From: Pseudomonadota bacterium
Lineage (GTDB): Bacteria; Pseudomonadota; Alphaproteobacteria; Sphingomonadales; Sphingomonadaceae
Assembly (NCBI GenBank): GCA_020160755.1
Contig: JAIUPN010000016.1
Coordinates: forward strand, 1 to 64,000
DNA length: 64,000 nt
Direction of reading: 5' to 3'
This document shows positions 58,355 to 64,000 of the stretch, piece after piece. A program made the position numbers and the translations under genes. The notes beneath the pieces are model-generated. The model was not told the DNA's origin. It did no database searches and worked only from the letters and a program-made list of their open reading frames with translations. Numbering within the stretch: position 1 is the stretch's first letter; every line of letters begins with the position of its first letter.

Positions 58355-59350
58355 TCAGCGCCAGCCCGCGAGTTCGCGGCGCACCAGCGCTTCGATCATC
58401 GCCGATCCCGGCGCGCCGGCGTTGAGGCAGCCGAGATAGGCGAAGCGCTTGCCGCCCGCCGCCTCGAACTGGTGCTTGCCGCGGATCGCAAGCTCCTCGA
58501 GCGTTTCGAGGCAGTCGGCGGCAAAGCCCGGCGCGAAGATGGCGACGCTCTGCCCTTCGCGGCCCAATTGTTCGAGGCGCGTATCGGTCGCGGGTTCGAG
58601 CCATTTCGCGCGGCCGAAACGCGACTGGAACGCGACCTCGACCGGGCGGCCGAGCGCGTCGGACAGCAGGCGCGCGGTCGCCTGACACTGACAATGATAG
58701 GGATCGCCCAGATGCAACGTGCGCTCGGGCATGCCGTGAAAGCTCGCGAGCAGGACGTCGGGCGTGAAATCGAGCGTGGCAAGCGCCGACTCGACCGATG
58801 TTTTCAGCGCACCGAGGTAGGCGGCATCGTCGTGATACGGCGGCAGGAAGCGCAGCGTCGGTTGCCAGCGCAGCGTCTTCAGATGGTTGCCCACGGCGTC
58901 GACCACCGTCGCGGTCGTCGCGGCGCAATATTGGGGGTAGAGCGGCGCGATGAGGATGCGACGGCATCCCGCCGCCATCAGCGCGTCGATCGCCGGACCG
59001 ATGGCTGGCTGCCCATAGCGCATGGCATGGGCGACTATCGCCGCGTCGCCGAGCGCCGCCTGCAGCGCCTCGCTCTGCGCGCGGGTGATCGCGGCCAGCG
59101 GCGACCCTTCGTCGGTCCACACCTGTGCATAGGCGTGCGCCGACTTTTTCGGGCGGGTGGTCAGGATGATTCCGCGCAGGATCGGCTGCCACAGGATTTG
59201 CGGGATTTCGACGACGCGTCGGTCCGACAGGAATTCGGCCAGATAGCGCCGCACCGAGCGCGCATCGGGCGCGTCGGGGGTGCCGAGGTTGACGAGCAGC
59301 ACGCCGATGCGCGGCGTCGTCACGTGCGGATGGTCGGACGGAAGGGTCAC
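58355..59350 (-). CDS. hemH: Ferrochelatase
   Basis: 331 aa. RIGVLLVNLGTPDAPDARSVRRYLAEFLSDRRVVEIP at the N-terminus and LLASFHGMPERTLHLGDPYHCQCQATARLL are the family signatures; the His in SFHGMP is the metal-site residue. It inserts Fe2+ into protoporphyrin IX, the last step of heme synthesis. It overlaps the upstream molybdoprotein gene by 4 bp. Confidence 0.95.
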   Translation of the reverse strand: MTLPSDHPHVTTPRIGVLLVNLGTPDAPDARSVRRYLAEFLSDRRVVEIPQILWQPILRGIILTTRPKKSAHAYAQVWTDEGSPLAAITRAQSEALQAALGDAAIVAHAMRYGQPAIGPAIDALMAAGCRRILIAPLYPQYCAATTATVVDAVGNHLKTLRWQPTLRFLPPYHDDAAYLGALKTSVESALATLDFTPDVLLASFHGMPERTLHLGDPYHCQCQATARLLSDALGRPVEVAFQSRFGRAKWLEPATDTRLEQLGREGQSVAIFAPGFAADCLETLEELAIRGKHQFEAAGGKRFAYLGCLNAGAPGSAMIEALVRRELAGWR

Positions 59351-61635
59351 AGCGGGTCCGCCGACAGGGGAATGCGGCGGATGCGGCGGCCGGTCGCGGC
59401 GTACATCGCGTTGGCGATCGCGGGCGCGACGACGGGTACCGCGATCTCGCCCAGCCCGCCGGGTTCGCGGTCGCTATCGACGAATTCCACGATGATCTGC
59501 GGCGTCTGCGACAGGTCGGGCAGGCCAAGCTGCCCGAATTTGCGCGCCGTCGCGACGCCGCCTTCATAGTCGGTGGTCGCGCCGACCGCGGCGGCGAGGC
59601 CGAAGATCAGCCCGCCCTCGATCTGCTGGCGCGCGACCGCCGGATTGACGAGGCGCCCGGCGTCGACGACCGCGACCAGCTGTTCGACCTGCAACCCCCG
59701 GTCGCTCTGCCGTGCGGTCGCCATCAGCGCGATATGGCTGCCGCGCATCGCGTGACAGGCGAGTCCCTGCGCGGTGCCCGCGAGGCCGCCTTCCCAGCCG
59801 CCAAGGCTGGTCGCGGTGAGCAGGCAGCGCGCGAGGAGCGGCGCGTTGCCGAGCATCGCCATGCGATAGGACAGCGCGTCGGTTCCCGCGCGCGCCGCCA
59901 TTTCGTCGACGAAGCATTCGGTGAAAAAGGCGGTGTAGCTGTCGGCGTTGCCGCGCCAGCGCCCGGTCGGCAGGCCGATGTCGGCGGGACAATGATCGAC
60001 CGCGCGGTGGCGGATGGCGTAGCTCGACGCGGCGCCTTCGACTGCGGCGGCATCGGCGTTGCCCGCCGCGGCGCGCTGCGCGACGTCGGCCGGCGCATTG
60101 TCGAACAGCCGCGCGCGCACCTCGTGGTTCGTTGGCGGCACCGCGATGCGTGTCACCAGCGCGTCGATCCCTCCGGCGGCGTCGAGCGTCGCGGTCAGCT
60201 TCGCCCGCGCCGGCGCGCGCGGCGGCAGGCGCATGATCTCCTCGGCGCGCGACCACGCAAGCTGGACCGGGCGTTTGATCTGCAGCGCGATGATCGCCGC
60301 CTGCACCGCGACGCTATGGTCGAGGCATGCGTCGAACGATCCGCCCGCCATCATCGGGAACAGCGTGACACTCGCGGGTGCCAGCCCGGTCGCGGCGACG
60401 ATCGCGTCGCGGCACTGCGCGGGGGCCTGCGTTGCGACCCAGATGCGGAGGCCGCTGCCGTCGGGCGCTGCGGTCGCGGTGCGCGTTTCCACGGCGGCAT
60501 GGAGCGCGGGGGCGACGGCATATTCGGCCGCGACTTTGGTGCGCCCCTCCATCGCTTCGCCGACATCGCCTTCGCTCGAGATGCGATAGCCGTCGCCCTT
60601 CAGCGCGGCCTTCAGCGCCTTGTCGATCCGGTCCGACGAAATCGGCGCGCCTTCGGTTTCGAACACCGGCGCGAAGCGGTCGAGCGCGCGGTTCGCCGCC
60701 CACCAGTTGCGCGCGACCGCCGCAACCCAGCGCTCGTGCGTGACCACGTGGAGCAGGCCGGGCGAGGCGAGCCCCTTCTGGCGGTCGATGCCCTTCAGCC
60801 GCGTGGTGCCGAGCGGACCCTGGCGGATCGCGGCGAACACCATGTCGGGCAGGCGGATATCGCCCGCATAATTGGCCGACCCGTCGACCTTTGCCGGCAG
60901 GTCGATGCGCGTGAGTTCCTTGCCGTAGAGCGGATCGGCGCTGCTCGCGCGGTAGACGGGTTCGGCGGGCGGCTCGAGCTGCGCCGCCGCGGCGGCGACA
61001 TCGCCGAAGCGCAGCCGTTTCTTGCCGAAGGTGACGAAGCCGTCGTGGGTGTCGCATTGTTCCCAGTCGGCGTCCCAGCGCTTCGCCGCTGCCATCATCA
61101 GCAGCACGCGCGCCTGTGCCGCTGCGGCGCGGCACGGTCCCTCGAACATGCGCACCGACGAACTGTTCGCGGTGAGCATCACCGCGTGGCGTACCGCCCA
61201 TTCGCGGCGCACCCAGCTGCGCACGTCGGACACGAAGTCGGGGACCCCCGCGCGCGGCATGAAGACGGCGCTATCCTCGTCGACGAGCAGCGTGTTGGTG
61301 TAGAGCGGGTTGATCGGCGCGGTCTCGACCGCGATCGTCCGCCAGTCGGCGCCGAGTTCGTCGGCCATGATTTGCGGCAACAGCGTCGTGACGCCCTGAC
61401 CCATTTCGCATTGCGGGACGATCGCGCTGATATGCCCGTCGTCGCCGATCTTGAGGAACGCGTTGAAGATATGTTCGTCAGGTGCTGCGGTCAGGTTCGG
61501 CCGGTATTCGCGCGGCCACAGACTCCATGCAATCGCAAGTCCGCCCGCCGCGGTCGCGCCGACCAGCATCTGGCGGCGGCTGACGTGCGGCAGGCGCGAT
61601 TTATCTTTCCCCACAGTGTCGCGAATGCCGGCCAT
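59347..61635 (-). CDS. Isoquinoline 1-oxidoreductase beta-like molybdopterin oxidoreductase
   Basis: 762 aa. The twin-arginine-like signal SRRQMLVGATAAGGLAIAW (about 19-37) suggests export. QCEMGQGVTTLLPQIMADELGADW and AGDIRLPDMVFAAIRQGP, a repeat of the aldehyde-oxidase Mo-binding domain, and GLGEIAVPVVAPAIANAMYAATGRRIRRIP at the end match the IorB/xanthine-dehydrogenase molybdopterin-binding subunit family. The [2Fe-2S] small subunit is not adjacent. The substrate may be an aldehyde or N-heterocycle. It is translationally coupled to hemH. Confidence 0.9.
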   Translation of the reverse strand: MAGIRDTVGKDKSRLPHVSRRQMLVGATAAGGLAIAWSLWPREYRPNLTAAPDEHIFNAFLKIGDDGHISAIVPQCEMGQGVTTLLPQIMADELGADWRTIAVETAPINPLYTNTLLVDEDSAVFMPRAGVPDFVSDVRSWVRREWAVRHAVMLTANSSSVRMFEGPCRAAAAQARVLLMMAAAKRWDADWEQCDTHDGFVTFGKKRLRFGDVAAAAAQLEPPAEPVYRASSADPLYGKELTRIDLPAKVDGSANYAGDIRLPDMVFAAIRQGPLGTTRLKGIDRQKGLASPGLLHVVTHERWVAAVARNWWAANRALDRFAPVFETEGAPISSDRIDKALKAALKGDGYRISSEGDVGEAMEGRTKVAAEYAVAPALHAAVETRTATAAPDGSGLRIWVATQAPAQCRDAIVAATGLAPASVTLFPMMAGGSFDACLDHSVAVQAAIIALQIKRPVQLAWSRAEEIMRLPPRAPARAKLTATLDAAGGIDALVTRIAVPPTNHEVRARLFDNAPADVAQRAAAGNADAAAVEGAASSYAIRHRAVDHCPADIGLPTGRWRGNADSYTAFFTECFVDEMAARAGTDALSYRMAMLGNAPLLARCLLTATSLGGWEGGLAGTAQGLACHAMRGSHIALMATARQSDRGLQVEQLVAVVDAGRLVNPAVARQQIEGGLIFGLAAAVGATTDYEGGVATARKFGQLGLPDLSQTPQIIVEFVDSDREPGGLGEIAVPVVAPAIANAMYAATGRRIRRIPLSADPL

Positions 61636-61723
61636 GCCCGCTGCTGATAGTCCGCGCGAGTCGGCGAGGCAAAGGCTTTTGGAATGCGCGTCCGCTGGAC
61701 TATAGGTCCGCGCGGGCGCGCGA

Positions 61724-62434
61724 CTATTTCTCCGACAAGGCGAAGTCGACGCGGACCGAAACCTGCGATTCGCTCACTCCCGGATTGAAGGGCGGGGCGG
61801 CCGATTGCGCTGCGACCTCATAATTGGCGGCATCCGCAGCGTAAGGCATGGGCGGAGCATTGTCGCCGCCATCGCGGATCGTGAGCACGCGGTCGATCTT
61901 GAGTCCCGCGGCGCCCGCATAGGCGTCGGCGCGCGCACGCGCGGCGCGATAGGCGGCGGCGTAGGCCGATTTGGTCGCCGCCTCCTGATCGGACACGCGC
62001 AGCGTCGGACCCGACAGGACATTCGCGCCCGCCTGCGTCGTCGCGGCGACGGCTTCGCCCGCCTTGTCGACCGCGCGCATCCGCACCTCGACCTGATTGA
62101 CCGCTTCATATTTGCCCTTGTTGGCGCCCCAGTCGATCCGGTTCACCGTGAGCTGGCGGGTCTGGAGGTCCTTGCCCGCGACGCCGAACGCCTTCAGCGC
62201 CTCGGTTACTTTGGTCATCGTTTCGTTGTTTTTCTGCGTGGCGGCTTCGGCCGACGCCGCGATCGTGCTCACCCCGGCGGTGAAGCGCGCCTCGTCGGGC
62301 TTGGTTTCGGAGCGACCGGTCGCCGAGACCGACAGCAAGGTTTCGTCATGCCCGACCCCGCGCGGGTCGGGTGCCTTTTCGCTGCACGCGCCGAGCGCAA
62401 TCAGCGGGATGAGTATAAGGGTCTGGCAGCGCAT
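61724..62434 (-). CDS. SIMPL/DUF541 lipoprotein
   Basis: 236 aa. A lipoprotein signal with lipobox LGAC (about 13-16) is followed by the SIMPL domain: LLSVSATGRSETKPDEARFTAGVST...KNNETMTKVTEALKAFGVAGKDLQTRQLTV and AAYRAARARADAYAGAAGLKIDRVLTI. SIMPL proteins are periplasmic oxidative-stress or envelope proteins of unclear activity. The start at 62434 is set by GGGAG. Confidence 0.9.
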   Translation of the reverse strand: MRCQTLILIPLIALGACSEKAPDPRGVGHDETLLSVSATGRSETKPDEARFTAGVSTIAASAEAATQKNNETMTKVTEALKAFGVAGKDLQTRQLTVNRIDWGANKGKYEAVNQVEVRMRAVDKAGEAVAATTQAGANVLSGPTLRVSDQEAATKSAYAAAYRAARARADAYAGAAGLKIDRVLTIRDGGDNAPPMPYAADAANYEVAAQSAAPPFNPGVSESQVSVRVDFALSEK

Positions 62435-62486
62435 ATTTTTTCTCCCGTTCGATGCGGGGGGAGCGCATGGCGGGCGAATCGGTTCC

Positions 62487-63083
62487 CTACCAACCCCAGG
62501 GCGCGGGCGGTGGCGCAACCGGCTTCGCATAATCGAACGCGACGCGAAAATGCCGCCCCTGCCGGTCGAGGCCGTAGGTGAAGCCCGCGTCCGTCGTCTC
62601 GACCGACCAGATGTTGGTCGTCGAAACGCCGCGGCCGGTCGTCATGAACATCGCGATCGATTCGACGTCGACGGGGAAAGTCTGGCGCGTCGCAGTCCCG
62701 GCGGCGTCGGTGTCGCCGCCGTAAAGCGTGACCGCGTCGGGCGCGCCGTCGGCGTGGCGATGGTCGTGTTTCAGGCGAAGCCCTGTCGCCGTGCGGCTGA
62801 TGATCCACGTGCGCGAGCGGTCCCAGCCGCCATCGGGGCCGAGCCCGTCGATGTGAAAGGGGATTTCGATCCGGTCCGCCGTGCAATGCCGGATGTGCAT
62901 CACCATCGCCTTGCCGCGCATCTCGGCATCGGCCTCCTGATCGCTCGCGAGGCGGCCAGCATAGGCCTTGCCGCAGCGTGCGGCGAGGGCGTCGAAAAAG
63001 GCGTTTTGGGGATTCGCGTTGGTCGCTGTGGTTGCGCAACCCGCGAGCGCGGTTGCAGCGAGCAACGGCAGCAGCGCTCTCAT
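62487..63083 (-). CDS. Lipoprotein of unknown function
   Basis: 198 aa. MRALLPLLAATALAGCATT gives a signal with lipobox LAGC. The mature part (MHIRHCTADRIEIPFHIDGLGPDGGWDRSRTWIISRTATGLRLKHDHRHADG) is beta-rich with a second Cys pair partner. Family not recognised by name. The start overlaps the stop of the CoA-binding gene by 4 bp. Confidence 0.8.
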   Translation of the reverse strand: MRALLPLLAATALAGCATTATNANPQNAFFDALAARCGKAYAGRLASDQEADAEMRGKAMVMHIRHCTADRIEIPFHIDGLGPDGGWDRSRTWIISRTATGLRLKHDHRHADGAPDAVTLYGGDTDAAGTATRQTFPVDVESIAMFMTTGRGVSTTNIWSVETTDAGFTYGLDRQGRHFRVAFDYAKPVAPPPAPWGW

Positions 63084-63505
63084 TTCAGCAGGCCGAGGCG
63101 CGGGATCTCGATCTTGGGGCATCGGTCCATGACGACGGTCAGCCCGGCGGCGTCGGCGCGTTTCGCCGCCGCCTCGTTGATCACGCCGAGCTGCATCCAC
63201 ACCGCCTTGGCGCCATGGACGATCGCCTCGTCTACGGCAGCGCCCGCGCCTTCGCTGTTGCGGAAAATGTCGACGAGTTCGGCGGGCGGCTCGACATTGG
63301 CGAGCGTCGCGACGACCGGCGCACCGTGGATCGTCGACCCGGCGTGACCGGGATTGACCGCGATCACGTCATGCCCCTGCGCGACGAGGAAGGCGAGGAC
63401 GCCATTCGACGGCCGCGCCGGGTTCGGCGAGGCGCCGATCACCGCGATCCGACGCGGCTGGCTCAGCAGGTTCCGGATTTCGGCCTCGTCATTGATCGCC
63501 ATCAT
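63080..63505 (-). CDS. CoA-binding domain protein (YccU-like)
   Basis: 141 aa. A Rossmann CoA-binding fold: RRIAVIGASPNPARPSNGVLAFLVAQGHDVIAVNPGHAG, then DIFRNSEGAGAAVDEAI and KAVWMQLGVINEAAAKRADAAGLTVVMDRCPKIE. Resembles YccU and the CoA-binding domain of succinyl-CoA synthetase without a catalytic part. The ATG at 63505 overlaps the Mrp stop (ATGA); a second ATG follows directly. Confidence 0.9.
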   Translation of the reverse strand: MMAINDEAEIRNLLSQPRRIAVIGASPNPARPSNGVLAFLVAQGHDVIAVNPGHAGSTIHGAPVVATLANVEPPAELVDIFRNSEGAGAAVDEAIVHGAKAVWMQLGVINEAAAKRADAAGLTVVMDRCPKIEIPRLGLLK

Positions 63506-64000
63506 TTGCCCTTTCGTGCTTGCAGCCAGTCGGCCACCTTCGCCGCTATCGCATGGAATGGCTCGCCCGTGGGATCGGTTCCCGCCGCCGGGGGGACGCC
63601 GCCGTCGCTCGCGAGGCGGATACCCATCGACAGCGGCACGCGGCCGAGGAAATCGAGCCCCATCGTGCCCGCGGCTGCCTCGGCGCCGCCGCAGCCGAAC
63701 GGGTCGCTGACCTCGCCGCAATGCGGGCAGGCATAACCCGCCATATTCTCGACGAGGCCGATGATCGGCACATCGGCCTGTTCGAACAGGCTGACCGCGC
63801 GCGTCGCGTCCATCAGCGCGAGGTCCTGCGGGGTCGAGACGATCACCGCACCCGCGGGCTTGTGGCGCTGGATCATCGTGAGCTGGACGTCGCCGGTGCC
63901 CGGCGGCAGGTCGACGACGAGCGTGTCGATGTCGCCCCAGCTTGCGTCGACGAGCTGTTCGAGCGCCTTGCCCGCCATCGGGCCGCGCCAGGCGATCGCT
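63502..64000 (-). CDS. apbC: Mrp/ApbC Fe-S cluster carrier ATPase, C-terminal part (runs off window)
   Basis: The visible 165 residues contain VDASWGDIDTLVVDLPPGTGDVQLTM (switch region of the Mrp P-loop NTPase), ENMAGYACPHCGEV with the CXXC that binds the transferred Fe-S cluster, and the C-terminal FLGRVPLSMGIRLASDGG. The Walker A motif and N-terminal DUF59 region lie outside the window. It delivers Fe-S clusters to apoproteins. It is the first visible gene of the Mrp/CoA-binding/lipoprotein cluster. Confidence 0.92.
   Translation of the reverse strand, partial: AIAWRGPMAGKALEQLVDASWGDIDTLVVDLPPGTGDVQLTMIQRHKPAGAVIVSTPQDLALMDATRAVSLFEQADVPIIGLVENMAGYACPHCGEVSDPFGCGGAEAAAGTMGLDFLGRVPLSMGIRLASDGGVPPAAGTDPTGEPFHAIAAKVADWLQARKGK

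Noticed and set aside
1..64000. CRISPR arrays, tRNA/rRNA genes, insertion sequences, phage genes
   Set aside because: Read through for regular repeats, cloverleaf-like segments, transposases, integrases and structural phage genes; none could be supported.

Overview
The window reads as chromosomal DNA of a GC-rich sphingomonad (Alphaproteobacteria, Sphingomonadales; Sphingopyxis is my best guess). The reasons are the very high G/C at third codon positions, an SciP/DUF1153 CtrA-inhibitor homologue, a 180-kDa type NAD-glutamate dehydrogenase, PhaB, a FixLJ pair with a heme-binding PAS domain, and the gene order hemH / molybdopterin oxidoreductase / SIMPL / CoA-binding / Mrp. This is inference from gene content; no database was searched. 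I see no rRNA, tRNA, CRISPR array, insertion sequence or prophage.

Region 1 (1-2.4 kb) is an arsenic resistance operon on the minus strand: arsR-arsC-acr3-arsH. It has a twin operator/promoter upstream of arsR. The arsH frame leaves the family sequence near position 88, at the left edge of the window.

Region 2 (2.4-7.4 kb) holds a glycine-zipper surface protein, SciP, a secreted orphan, a DUF983 protein and an autoregulated-looking XRE-SulP operon.

Region 3 (about 7-36.2 kb) looks like an oxygen/stress regulon island. At its centre are FixL-FixJ (21.9-24.5 kb) and an FNR-type regulator with an N-terminal cysteine cluster (28.4 kb). Around them lie typical hypoxia/stress effectors: cytochrome b561, two triple-BON proteins, two universal stress proteins, Hsp20, two zinc alcohol dehydrogenases, a beta-CASP metallo-hydrolase, Nramp-like and VIT-like metal transporters, MgtC/DUF4010, HdeD-like, DksA/TraR-like, an L,D-transpeptidase, a potassium channel, a flavin monooxygenase and several very small proteins. 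Two recurrent DNA signals tie the island together. Palindromes of type TTGAY-N4-RTCAA (FNR/FixK boxes) lie 54-67 bp upstream of cytochrome b561, the monooxygenase and one universal stress gene. A 14-bp TACGKA-type motif resembling FixJ boxes lies upstream of six genes, including the FNR gene itself. The implied cascade is FixL -> FixJ -> FNR-like -> effectors, with one universal stress gene carrying both signals.

Region 4 (36.6-46.3 kb) has an OsmC protein, a TetR regulator and the RND tripartite efflux operon it probably represses (shared operator), followed by a GH97 alpha-glucosidase. A multi-hairpin intergenic repeat sits inside the efflux operon.

Region 5 (46.3-64 kb) is housekeeping and metabolism: a MocR regulator, a second DUF983 protein, a PAS-like protein, NAD-glutamate dehydrogenase with an ATP-grasp protein, a ribbon-helix-helix protein, PhaB, a DUF1963 protein, ferrochelatase, an orphan isoquinoline-oxidoreductase-like molybdoprotein, two lipoproteins, a CoA-binding protein and an Mrp/ApbC Fe-S carrier cut by the window end.
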